A stretch of DNA of 64,000 bases from Dromaius novaehollandiae (taxonomy: Eukaryota; Chordata; Aves; Casuariiformes; Dromaiidae). A program made the translations under genes and the position numbers. Where the stretch lies: positions 88,351,820 through 88,415,819 of the forward strand of contig NC_088099.1 in assembly GCF_036370855.1 (NCBI RefSeq), read 5' to 3'. Position 1 is the first letter of the stretch, and each line of letters starts with the position of its first letter. The notes beneath the pieces are model-generated. The model worked only from the letters and a program-made list of their open reading frames with translations. It was not told where the DNA came from and made no database searches. This document shows positions 50,577-62,815 of this stretch, piece by piece.

Positions 50577-53500
50577 AAGTGAAATGTATGCTTATAACAC
50601 AGTATCTGTATGAAACCCTTAGGCAGAAGATCTGATTCTATATTCTTCTCTTAAAGGACAAAAGGTGGTCTGTATTGATTCTGGTTCAGAATATCTGTTG
50701 ACGTGTATAGGGATATATGAGTCCTCACTGAAGTTTATCAAACAGGAAATAATTTTATGGTAGAACTTCTAAAGAAAAATTCTGGGGAACTTAGGCCATC
50801 AAGCCTTGATAGCCCTGTTGCTTAATAGGAGGGGCTTAGTGGTTCCCCACAGCTGCATCTTTTCATATGAACAAATTGCAGAGGATGATAAGAAGCCTGA
50901 CTAGCCTGTTTTGTTTCTTTCATGTGGATTTCTAGCCTTATTGGAGTGTGAATATTATGCTCCCAAAGGCTAAGATAATTGGTTTACTTGCATAAGAGAT
51001 CATATGAGCAGCAACGCTGTAGGGTTTTTGGAACATTAATGTGCTGCATCTTTGGTCTGCAGCACTACCTGGCAAGTAGGGTTACCACATTAAGAATAGC
51101 TAAATGAAAGGACAATCACCATAGTCAAATGACTGTTCTACCTGCAGAGATCAAACTGCATTCATGTCTGCAGTTGCTCAGACGGTAAATGGCAAGTCCA
51201 TGCTAAAAGGAGGTTAGCTGTGGAAACCAGTATTGATCTTCAGTCACTAAGCATACTTAGACTTTTACTGTCTGCTGACATTGAGGCTATAGACAGATCT
51301 TATTTTTTTTTTCATTTCTCTCTCTGGTTGCTCATTGCTTCTTATCAGTTGAAGATTACTGTTTCCACATTTTTGGGGGGCAAGTTGGATGAGTTCTCCC
51401 TACTCTGCTCCAAACAAAATCAACCAAATTGACTCAAGCCAGTTGTATAAACTAACTTAGCTATTTTTATTGTTTGTGTCTCAGAATACTTGCATTAACT
51501 CCTTACTTGAACAACTGAGGAGAAGTAGAGGCGTGGGTTCTTCCAATGCAGGGAGGGTAACAAACAGGTATTTGGAGACAAAGTGAAAACACTGCCAGTC
51601 AAAAAGCTTTTTTGTGGGTGGAATATTGATCTATGTATGGCTTGAGGATAGGGGTACAACTTGAAGTGTGATGTATTTATGGTAAAGAAGAAATACTTGC
51701 TGGAGAGCTGACTAAAATCACAGGCTCACATAGCCTGTGGCTCATTAATAGGAAAGCTTTATTTTTGCACTTAGAAAAGTAAAGCAATTTTAATTCATAA
51801 ATTAATTTGTGGTATATTGGTTCATAGTACCAGACTGTTTTATATGTGTCCAGAAAACACAGCTCTGCCTTAGTTTTAACACAGAGGTCTGCTGAAGCAT
51901 ATAGTAAATTCTATGACAAAGGAATGTATTGTTCAGATGTTCTGATTTTTATTGTATCTGAAATAACAGAACTATTCCTCTGCAATGTGTGTTTAAGTAG
52001 GTTTACCTAGGTTTTTATTTAAAATATTTATATTTCTTTCTTTACCTCTTTGTCAGAGGTTTACTTTCTGTTTGTCTTTGCTTTGTTTTATTATGTATTA
52101 TCATGTATTATTAAACTAAAGGAACTCTAAACACAGGAAATCAAAATACTAAAGGTTTAGAAAGTACGAGCTTATGAAGAGAAAAGAACAGAAATGAATT
52201 TGCACAGTACAAAGAGTCGTATTTGCTCTCCACTGAAAGCTGATTTGATGGAGATTTGGATTTTTGTTGTTGTTGGCTGAATTCTTTCTTCATTCTGGTG
52301 TTTCAATACAAAAGAACTGATTTTTTTTTCTCCTTACTGCTAGTTCAAGAAATCCTTTCTATTGCCTAACAATATAGGGTATGTCTTCTTATTAGGCTGT
52401 TCCAGTTTTACTGATGCTATTATCCTGCATGGCTCGTAGTCTTCAGAGGATGGATTGTATGATGCTCTTACCCACCTTTAACAGGTACTGCCATCAAAAG
52501 TGCTTATTGCTGACATATTATGACCTCCTCTGAATAAGATTATTTTAAAAGCTCACTCTAAATAATTTCTTAATGTGAATGATTTCTGTACTCTGTAGCT
52601 GTAGCTGCACATCAATAAATGGGAAGAGATGAGCTCTCTGTAACTGAACAGAAGGTGACTGTGAAGCATGTTCCACACTAAACAATAGTCTGTGCTACAC
52701 AAAAACTTTGACCAGTCTTAGCGTAGCATTTGTCCTTTTTGGCATCAGCAGCTATGAAAGTACAACTACAGTTACTATTGACATTCTTGAGAAACTCTGC
52801 TAAAGCTGGGGTGTAAACATATTTGAGAAAAATGATCTGAAACTGCTGAGGAATGCTGAGCTTGTATGTGAATGAAGCTCCTTCTCCAGGAGAGGAAGAA
52901 ATAATTGCAAGGGCCTTGAACCTCAGTGCAATTAGTTTTTTGCAAATTTCTACTTGTGTGCCCTTTCCATAGTGGGCCATATAGTTTTCTGTCAAATGGT
53001 ATAATTAAAGTTATAGAAAAGCTTGTCTTCAAGTTCATTGGAAGTAATATGGAGATGGGAAAATTGGGAGATGTCTCTTTAGGAGACAGAAGAAACTTGG
53101 CATCTAGTTTCAGATAAGGCCCTACACACAAGCACAATGACCTGAGACCAAAGGCAAGGAGACTTACCCCTGCCCTTTGGGGGAAAAAATGGACTTAAAC
53201 AAGGTCTTGGTACAGTGAAACCAAACAGACTCGGAGACCATTTGCCACAATATAATGTTACCAAGAATCACCAGGGGCTCCATTATCTCTTTTCATTGAT
53301 AATCTGTTGTGGTAAAGTATTTTGCTCAGAATATTGAGCAAAAATTGGATTTCAGTCCATGGGTTTGGCCATTTAGAAGTCCTCCATTGAGCTTTGTTGT
53401 TCTGTTCTGTCTTTCAAAAGAAAGAGTGCCAGTAACACTTAGCGGGGTGAAATGTGTGTGTTGGGCGGGGGGACCATGTCTTAATTTAATTTGACAACAG

Positions 53501-55439
53501 GGTATAAATTAAAGGTTCTCCATCAGGGCAGAATGAAACTGGAAGGAGAGGATGCTTTGTTCTAATTTTTTTTTTTTTAGAAATTATAATTTTATATCTT
53601 CAAAGGAGAAACAGAACAAAATAACTTCCTACTGCTTTTGTGTGCTCATAGGTGTTCAGGGAAGTTTTTCATATAAATGTCCATATTCTGAGTTGTTCAC
53701 CGCAAAACAAGGAATATCAGTGGCAGTACAAGAGGAAGACAATATCAGTCCAAAAGCCGCAGTCTTTGAAAATTTTGAAGTATTTTGTTGCATCTAGGCT
53801 TCTATCACAGACTGAGGTAGTTGTAGTCAAACATTGTTTGTATCTACTGCCATGCAGATATACCATACATGTCTAAAGCATTGCCAGATTTGCTTGTTTT
53901 AATGTTAAAGGTTAAATTAACCTTGTAATGTAATTCTGTCTGATAGCTTGAGCTGGAAGTAGTTCAGGTGAAACTATTCATTATAAACACATATATGTTT
54001 TATAATCATTTGATTCAGTAGTTTTTGTATAAACCTGTCCAAGAACAATGAAGACATTTTCATTTTTAGTTTTGTTAAGAGGCAGTTGTATAACATTTTA
54101 ACAGCCTTGGCTGAAAAACATTCTTTCTGTGGAGTTTGCACGGTGATCATAAAAGTATTTGTTCCCTGGCATATTTATTGTTCTTAGGCTGAATACCTAA
54201 ACTGTCAAAACACTTATTGGCTAAAGAAATTGTTACATCCCTCAAGGAAATGTCAGAGAGAAAAACAGTAGATCAAGACAAAGATGTTTCTCAGCTCCAG
54301 TATCTTCATCCTAGAGTCAAGGAAACATCACTGTTTCACTTTGATGGAGCAATGCGTTTAAATTTCTATCATGAATAAGAGCAGCTTCTCTAATTGGATG
54401 AGATGGTAATTTAAGTGTTCCATAGTTGATTTGAAGGAGAGAATGAGATGCTTATGGAGGTTGTGTTTCACGTGCTTAATTTTTCCCATGCAGGAGCAGA
54501 TTTGAGGGTTTCTGTCTGTGCCAGAAACAGCATCGTTTTTTACTCCAAAGTTTAAAAATATCTGGATTACTTGCTGACCAAAGGGAGGAGGCATATAATC
54601 CATTTATATTAGCTGCCTAGCTTAACACATCACATCAAGTTTTCTCCTGTCACTTTCATACCGTATAATGAAACATATGTATGTGTGTGTGTTGTCCAAT
54701 TTGCAAAGATTGCCACTGGGTTGCCTACTCCTATTTATGCATGAGAACTCAGTTGTGCACTTCTTCATTCCATAAACCACTTATCTTTGACATACAGTGG
54801 ATTGATTCCACCAGTCTATTGACTGACAAGGCCATAATACATGGCAACACATGTTTTGGGAAGTGAACCAAGAACTCCAATATCAAGAAAGTGAATTTTT
54901 AGCTTTTATTATTAAAGAACAAGATCAAACCCTTCTTAGGAAAAAAAGAAGACTTGAGTAGCTGTAAAACATCAATGTTAGCTTGAGGAACAATTTAAAA
55001 CCAACTTGCGACAGTGTTCAGAAGTTTGTGAGCTTTTTTCTCCTCTCCCAAATTTTCTCATTCCCCTATTCTTAATTCTAATGCTCTTATAGGAATGGTT
55101 TCCAGTTTCGGAGCTGGTTTCAGAAAATGTGCATACTCTAAATTTGCCACTGAAAGAAGCTCATGCTGTTTCAGTTCCTGTGCAGCTTGCTGCATCTGGT
55201 GGATGGGCTTGAGGAGACTGAGAGTACCTGCTGCCTTGCCTGGGGACATGTGAATTGACATCATGGAGCAGGAGAATTGGATTGTGGTTCAAGTAAAACT
55301 CTCATTACCTCTTTTCTGTCCTGCACCAACACCTCCCCGCCAGTAACTCTCAATCTGGCATGATGATAGAGCAGTGAGGCTACTGAAAGGGAGAGCTGCA
55401 AACTGTGGCTGACACCTCCTTGGCAAAGTGGTGGGAGCA

Positions 55440-55690
55440 TTGGTTTGACACAGTGATTGCAGTGGCCGTCATTCGCTGTTCACATGATTTGTTTACAAAG
55501 AACTGAGAAAGGGAAATTTCCATAATGTTGCAGCTGTAAAGTGTAATTGAGTCTAGCTAATTTTGAATTTTATCCATTATCTGAAAGAAAATTCCCCTGT
55601 ATTTCAGGTTAATTGAGACTACATTAATGGCTTCCTAGAAAGAGTAATAGACTCTTCAATGACTATTAGTGGAGTCTAATTGGTATTCAC
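55440..55690. other. Candidate conserved non-coding element (weak)
   Basis: The segment is repeat-free and contains a forkhead-type TTGTTTAC, homeodomain-like cores (GTGTAATTGAG, GCTAATTTTG, GGTTAATTGAG, ACATTAATGGC) and GCAGTGGCCGTCATTCGC with two CpGs. The motif mix resembles developmental enhancers. No alignment was available, so this is a guess for follow-up. Confidence 0.2.
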
Positions 55691-58230
55691 AGTTGAGCTG
55701 CAGTCAATCTCTGATGCAGCAGGAAATAGATATAGATTATTTTTATTTGACAGCACCCAGTACTGACTTCTCTTTTGCTTTCTGTTACATCTCTGTCAAA
55801 AGCTTCTAAAGCCTGATATGGCAAAAGAGAAATTTCAAGTATTACTTTTAGCCTGTCTATGTATTTTGAACATAGGTGGTGCAAACATTTTTATACATTG
55901 GTATCATATTGCATTTGTTGCCTTTTATGGTCGACATAGCTGAAACAAGAGCACCATAGAATTGTGAAACATGTTTCAGGATATTTATGGACCAGGAACA
56001 GAAAGATTGCTCGTAGTCTGTAAATGTCCTGAAACATGCTTAACAATGCTACAACATGCTTGGGTATTCATATGCCTTATCACTACATAAGTAAAGGTTT
56101 GAAAGAGAAGGTGATAAAATCCATGAAAAAAAATCATTCACAAAAAAGTATTTGTTCTTAAACCACTTGAAGAATGAACCTCTAAATTGTCCACAGCTAC
56201 AGTTGCCTTCTATTTCATACATGCATATAGGCAAGTGCACAGCTCACACTTTCTCTTTTTCTTGAAGCAAGAGAAAACTGATTTTACATCTCAGTGTCCA
56301 GACTGGAAAAATGGTAATCTGTAGTTACCAATGACAAGAGTGGTCTCACTTATAATTGCATCAAATATGCAGTAGAAGAGGAACACAAAAGGTGTTACCT
56401 ACATGCCCAATGTGGGGAAAAAGGAAAATAGAAAACCATTCCTACCATAAATTAGAAAAGAAAAATAATGCCATCAATTATTGGCTCAGATAAGAGGTTT
56501 CAACAAAGCCTGAATACATTTTCAAGATATTCATTTACCAGAAAATAAAATCAACACTGTTTTTACCACCTAAGCGGTAGGTTTTGGAATGTCAAATGAT
56601 TTACATTAGTTTTAGCTTGTGATTAATGCATGGTGACTAATTAGCTGCTTCTTGCCAGCGTATTAAGAAATCTGAATCCTCTTTCAAATGTCTTTCAGTG
56701 GCTAATATCTACCCTTGTATTGTGCAGGCAGTAGCTTTTGGTCCCAAAAGGAACTGAAGCCTCTGATCATAGGATACAATGAGATCGTACATTTGCAGTC
56801 ATAGCTGTCGTCTGACAGTGTGCAGCTTGTTATGGCTTTGTTCACTTTATGTTGCTTAGAAAATAGATTCATTGTTGGCAGGAATGGTGTGTCCTGTTAG
56901 CAAATATACGCACACCAGGTATATTTCTGCCTCTTTAACAGCCGATTTATATTTTCTTACTCTTTTTTTTTAATCCAGAAATAAGTCCTACAACAGAGTC
57001 ATGTTTTCCTGTTGGAAACATAGCAAAATTATAAAGTTCAAATAGCATGGTTTCTTCAGTCACGGTAATCCTTTAAGGCAGCTCTAAAGATTGAACAACT
57101 TTCAGAAAATATGACTTAAGTCACTTCCTTTTCTACATATAATTAATGTTAGAGAAGGATAAAATAAACCATTTATTGAGCTGCCCAGCTGTCATTTGTT
57201 AATATTTCGAATATAATAGGTTCATGGTAGTGCTTCAGAGCATTTCCTGGGCAGGGGGAGGAAGGAGTTGTATGTCAGCACATGCTTCAAAGCCTACTTT
57301 ATAGAATAGGTCCTAATTAGTTTTTTGATACTATATGCAAATGTTATTTCTGAAGTGGTTACCAGAACTCATTAAGCCCAATTAAAGAAAGAATAGTCTG
57401 TCACGTAATGTTAAGGTTAAAGTAGAATGTGTTTGTAAGCAAATGGCTTTTTTCAGGAAGAAGAATAATCTGTTAGGTTTTTGTTCTTTTTTTCTAAATA
57501 GTTAGTCTCTGCAACAGTTCATTATATGTGGAAAGGAGAGGTTTCATTTTGACATGCACTCTTCACACTGATTGTTGCAATCTCTCCTTGGGAAGAAAGC
57601 TGATTAAAATTATATCATTCATTATTATGGTTTTGCAGTAGAAAATTTTGTTTCAGCTGAAGGATGAGTATTTTGCTTGGTTACTTCAAAGGACTTTTTA
57701 CAAAACTTAAGTTTAACCTGTTAGGTTAGTTTTAGCTCCTTATTTTTCTGTCAATTAATCCAGCACTGAAGTGAATCGTAGTTGACGATGTACCAACTTA
57801 CAGTACCTGAAAGGCAATTACTCTATTTCCTTTCCTTTCAGAGGAAAAATGCTATGGGTTGCTGTTAGATTCAAACTTTATCCTATTTTATTTAGTTTGT
57901 TAGTGGTCTTTTAAAGTAACTAATACTGAGTGAAGTTCTCAACATCCACACTTTTGAAATTCTATGAACCTACTACAAGTAAAAGTAAATAATAAAGTAC
58001 TATTGTTAAATAGCAAACTGCTATCATGAAATAATTGTTTTAGTACAATTGTTATATAGTGAAACTGAAAATCTTGTATATGTAATTGCCACATACCCAA
58101 AACAGGAATGACCTTCTGCTCAAAAGTAAATTGTGACTGTTCTTTTCAGTCTGGGTATGGCTTCTTGAGAGGCTCCTGACTTTCAGAAATGAGATGCCAA
58201 CCATTTTTCCTAGCCTAGCATCTCTCATTC

Positions 58231-58231
<1 letters not shown>
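55691..58231. other. Non-coding unique-looking sequence
   Basis: No gene or recognisable transposon. Open frames are short and compete on both strands. Confidence 0.55.
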
Positions 58232-58263
<32 letters not shown>

Positions 58264-58314
58264 AAAAAAAAAGAAAAAAGAAAAAAAGAAAGAGAGAGAG
58301 AGGAAGGGGAAAAG
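58232..58314 (+). repeat. Poly-A run of 30 followed by a polypurine tract
   Basis: Thirty consecutive A residues (58,232-58,261) are followed by G-interrupted A runs and a GAGAGAGAGA segment, giving over 80 bp with only purines. The 96-codon minus frame here is a poly-Phe artefact of the tract. It may be the tail of a retroposed RNA or an expanded simple repeat; no body or target duplication was identified. Confidence 0.9.
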
Positions 58315-61300
58315 CAGCAGCTTTTAATATCCAGTGGAACATCTAGAGAAACTATTGGACCCAAATGATTTTTTTGAATGCTGTAGGAACCCTTTTCTTA
58401 TGTGTATATGCTAGAATAAAAGAAACTAATAAAGGAAAACAAACAGCAATTTCGATACATGTTTAAGATCTGACCTACTGCCTTTCAAATATTACCAAGG
58501 TCAATTGTTATGGCCATGTTCTGCTTGAAATCAGTGCTACTTCTTGTGCTGCCTGTTACCTTCACAAAAGTGCTGGAGTTACTTAATTTTTTTTTTCTAC
58601 TGAAAAGAGAGAAAAATTAGAAAATTGTACTTATAATCAGAAGTTAATTCTACATAGTTTTGAAGAACTGCAGCACTGCTGAAAATGACAGATGCCCTCA
58701 AACTCCTTTTCCATTCCTCTGGTCCTCAATGTCTTGTGCCTCTACTCAGGGATGATTTTTTTCCAGTGCTGGCTGCCTCTTATATTTTTACTTTCCTTGG
58801 ATGAACACTTTTGTCATACCTGATGCACATGCACACATTTTGACAAAAGTCATCCATTGCTTCAAGAAGGGAGTAGGAGTTCTTTTCCAGTGAAAAGTGT
58901 CATAGGTAATGCTATATTCTTTTTTGGTATTTATATTCTCTGCCTCTTTTTTAAAAAATAAACACAGCAAGTTTTAGGAGGTTAATATTTGACAGACCTA
59001 ATTATTATTTTTAGAAGCATTGTGGCAACAAATAGGGTAAAAATAACAATATTTAAAAGTCCAAAGTTAAAAAATAATGATAAATATGTTAGTTTCCAGT
59101 GTTCCAGAAAGTTAGGTGCTGCTATGTTAGTTCTCAGTTCTTTTGGAAAAATGGAGCAGAAAGGAAGGAAAAACCGGAATGTCAAGCACCGCTGCCTACT
59201 TTGAACATTTTAAGAAGTGAAAACAGCAAGTGACAACTATTGAGCTGTACTCATCTGATAAGGTAGGTTCTGTGTCATGTTGTGCATTATTATAGTTGAA
59301 ATTTGAAATAACCAATAACTTCAGCAAAGGGCTCAAGAAATTCAACAGCTCTTGTAATGAAATGAAGTGTTCTCCTGGGTTGGGGGACTGAATTTAGTGT
59401 GCACTTCCAAGAGGCTGCCACTCTGAACAGAAATTTTGTGAGGCCGTAAAGAATCATAGTCCAATGTCCACCTAGGACGCAATGCACTGCCAGGAAGGAA
59501 CACAACTCTGGGTGCTTCAGGCCCCCATCTGATGGGGACTGAAGCGGGGGCAAAATGCAAAAGCACATAGTACACTTTTCTTCTCTGGTACAAGGATAAA
59601 ATTGGTTCAGTGGAGCAAACAGAAGACAAAAGCTGTAGAGGCAACACTGAGCATTGCGTTCATTCGTATACTATTTCATAGTATACAAATATACATATTT
59701 CATATGTGGTATATACCTATTCAAATAGGTGTATTTGAAATTTGTATATTTCATATTTCAATATGTATATTTGAAAATTGAATATTTCATAATTCAATGT
59801 GTATATTTCATATTTACATATTTCACATGGCTTTCCTTAATAAGCTGCTGCTTAGCATCAGTGTAGAGAAATAGGCAAGTGCAAGTTGGAGAAAGACAGA
59901 CACATGACTCCTAAGACATGGTAAAAAGTAATTCATACTCTTTTGATCAAAACTAGCTCAATATAAAGAAAGCAGAAGAAAAGCAATACTTTTTGAAGTC
60001 AAATATGATTTCTACAGTGGGTATTCCCCTCTATGCCCTACTTTTGCTTTTTTTTTGTCTCAAGGCTCTTCGATACTTTGGTCCATCCATCATTAAAAAT
60101 GTTGTCTGCATCATTCCACCTGAAGAATTCATCTCAAAACATGACTTTTGCTATATAATGGTAAGAAGACTAAATAGAAAACACCCTGTAACTGACATTC
60201 TAGTAAATTTAGACTTTTTGGTAGAAATTTCTTCAATAAACCGAAGGGAGCAGAGCACATGCAAATGATATCTTCTGATTGCACTTCTCCCAGATTACAG
60301 CATTGATATGTATGTCACAATGTGCAGTGAGAGGGGAAACTGAGCCTCTAGAAAATAAAGAAAATTCAGTCAAGGTTTTTTTATTGTGAAACATGTCTAT
60401 ATGCATTGAAAGAAAGGGGATTATTGCAAGAGCAAATTCTTTATTCCTGTCAACATTCTTTTTTTTTCTTTTCTTTTTTTTTAACAAAATGCCAGGAAAT
60501 CAAGTTCTGATAGGTTAAAGAATGGCTACAAATATAACTAAAAACACTGAGTAACAAAATCTGTCAGGAGGAATATAGCAGCTTGTAGAAAGGAGACTGT
60601 ATTCTGAGTGTGACATTCAAAATATCAGTAATTTACAAAATTGTTAATTCAGTGAATTTAGTCTGTAACCCATTTTACAGAAATTTCATTGCATGTTCAA
60701 GAAGAGGAAAACATTTTTGTATGTGCTTTTCCTGCTTTCAGAAAAAAAGTTTTCAGATGTTCTATGCAAGATACTGTAACAAGATAGTAATTTTGACTTG
60801 TATGCATACAGTATGTGCCTATGTATATCAAAGTTATCATTTATAAAAGGAGAAAAAAACTTTGGCTATCCCTAACCTGCCCTGGCACCTTATTGATCTT
60901 TTCATTATATTTTTCCTCAACCTTTATATGCCATTAGTCTGTAAAATAAATGTGGGACATTTGTGGTTTGAAAATGTAAATTGTTATAGCATAATATAAA
61001 TTCATATGAAAAAAGGCAATTAAGGTTCCTTGCTCAGAAACTGTCTGTGGATAAGAAAGGTCACCTGCTTATTACAGTACCAAATTTACTCAAGATTAAA
61101 GACAAAAAAGTGAGATAATTAACAGCTGTCAAAATATAGAGAATATACCTAGCCTGAGAATGGGTTTGCTTACTGTCTTGACTGTGTGTAACATTTTACT
61201 GCTTTGGTGCCATGTATTATGCAATTCAGGAAAACCTGACCAAATTTTGGAGATAAATCCTACAAGACTGGAGAGGGATAAGATTTATCTCTTTAATCAT

Positions 61301-62112
61301 TATTCTGTGTATTTTCTCTTGCTTGAGGGTTGCAGAATTATCCCAAAGTACAGTCTTCCTTTGATTCTTTCATGCAGCTGAGCTAGCCAACTTAATACTT
61401 CTAATGGAAGAAAAAAAATAGACTTTTTTAGGACATGAAGAGTCTGACTTATCTCAAACTAAAGTAGACATTTAAAATGAATTATGTTTTAAACCTCACT
61501 GAAATAAATAAGTAAGCCTGTGAGGGTTAGCTCAGATGTGGACATTTGCTATCTATAAACTTTAATAAAGTTGATGTTTGCTAGTGTTTCTACTCTATAG
61601 GGACTACATCCTTCTGTATATTAAGGGACTGGACTTCTGGCTTACAGTCATTAAATGGAAAAATATGTATTTGAAGCTCATGATACATTAGCAGCAGCTA
61701 TTCCTGAATCAAAAGCTGACTTACCCGATCGGTCATTATAGCTCACAGATAATAGGTTGAATGAAAGTTGCTGCTGAACGAGAGAAGTTAGTTGTGAACT
61801 TCTCTACTAGAATGTTTGAATTTCTCTCAACTTACTCAGTCCTAGATTCTCTATGTTCACAGCAAGTGAGATGATACCTTGTGAATAATTTAAATTTATT
61901 ATTTTTATTATTAAACAAATACTTTTTTGTAGATATTTTGTTATCTGGAAACAATGGATTGGGGCTTATGGGAAGGGCTTACGGCTTCACTGTTTTTCCT
62001 CATAGAATCAGTTCTGCAGTTAAGCATTATGTTCTATCACTTAAAATGCTGGTTTGTTTTCATCTTTTTATATATATATATATGTAAAAAAAAATGATGT
62101 TTTTCTTTTCCA
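58315..62112. other. Non-coding sequence with AT-rich tandem patch
   Basis: No gene is supported. Two overlapping minus frames at 59,290-59,647 have rather varied residue composition but no recognisable family. A tandem TATTTCATA patch lies at 59,666-59,830, and pyrimidine runs occur near 60,459-60,482. Confidence 0.55.
59666..59830. repeat. AT-rich degenerate tandem repeat (TATATTTCATATTTCA units)
   Basis: GTATATTTCATATTTCAAT-like units recur several times with variants such as AATATTTCATAATTCAATG and CATATTTACATATTTCAC. It is a short decayed minisatellite. Confidence 0.8.
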
Positions 62113-62218
62113 TTGGAGACTTTGCACATGCATGTACACACACACACATGCACACACACACTTATACATACATATGTATATATGTGTATGTGCATGTGTA
62201 TAAGCACATAGTCTCCAA
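62113..62218. repeat. Imperfect palindrome of CA/TG microsatellites with 9-bp perfect end stem
   Basis: TTGGAGACT (62,113-62,121) is exactly complementary to AGTCTCCAA (62,210-62,218). Between them lies GCACATGCATGTACACACAC and further CA repeats on the left, and TATGTGTATGTGCATGTGTA on the right. Around the centre, CTTATACA pairs with TGTATAAG. The whole can fold into an imperfect hairpin of roughly 45-50 bp stem with a TA-rich tip. A separate TA run is at 62,069-62,083. Confidence 0.8.
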
Positions 62219-62639
62219 AGAAGAATTTTGGTAAGTCTAAGAGATGGGCATGCACTGAGTGTGAATGTAAGATCAGTGATAATGGGTTAGACAAAAAGTT
62301 CATTAAGTTTGTGTCATTTGAGAATAGTATGCTCGAGATGGAGTGGGAGAACTGTGTAACCATATAATGAAACTTTCCTAGGATATTCTCCATGTTAAAC
62401 GGTTATGTCTCATGGGAATCCATTAGCCCAGGGACTGTGTCCTTGTACTTAATAGTCCAAGGTACAAATCTATTCTACGAACTTGTTTACTTACCTAACT
62501 ATGTAGGCTTGATTAGATGTTGTGTTAAGAATCATTTCCTTCTGATTGGTTTGAACCTGCCACTCTCTGACTTTTAGGATGCAGCTGATTTCTTGTCTTC
62601 GAATGAATGAACAATGAATGGGCAATCCTTGGTTACTCC

Positions 62640-62815
62640 CTTTGCCATTCACAGTTTGGTAAATCTCTGTTACATCTTCTAACAACCGTTTTCTCCTCTG
62701 CTGAAGAGTTTGTCATAATTGTTTACTGTGTGAAAACAGTTCCATATCTTTAATAATCCTTGATGCCTTCCTGTGAACCTTCTCTATTTTCACAGGGTTT
62801 TACAGGATGAGGGGG
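62640..62815 (-). mobile_element. CR1: Old CR1 LINE fragment
   Basis: On plus it carries, in the order of reverse-complement CR1, GTTACATCTTCTAACAACCG, TTTTCTCCTCTGCTGAAGAG, GTGAAAACAGTTCCATATCT, TTAATAATCCTTGATGCC and TTCCTGTGAACCTTCTCTAT. It corresponds to the same part of CR1 as the fragment at 45 kb and is also ancient and truncated. Nothing codes. Confidence 0.65.

Larger units (their letters stand above)
45346..55439. other. Long non-coding stretch with simple repeats
   Basis: No gene is supported. It contains A-rich tracts (46,129-46,160; 47,255-47,280), a 13-base poly-C run (46,280-46,292), a TCC tract (48,781-48,806) and a TTTG tract (50,551-50,576). The open frames at 47,875-48,228 (+, 117 codons) and 52,678-52,995 (-, 105 codons) show no recognisable domain or family similarity. 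Confidence 0.55.

Noticed and set aside
52678-53137. Overlapping 105- and 120-codon minus-strand frames
   Set aside because: Two different frames over the same DNA both read open, which suggests low stop density by chance. Neither translation resembles a known family.
55058-55264. 68-codon minus frame with a helical, charged composition
   Set aside because: It reads somewhat protein-like, but it is short and isolated, and I know no matching protein.
58052-58342. 96-codon minus frame rich in Phe
   Set aside because: It is a translation of the poly-A/polypurine tract on the other strand.
59290-59647. Overlapping 92- and 101-codon minus frames
   Set aside because: Residue composition is varied, but two rival frames, no recognised family and no splice context give no support for a gene.
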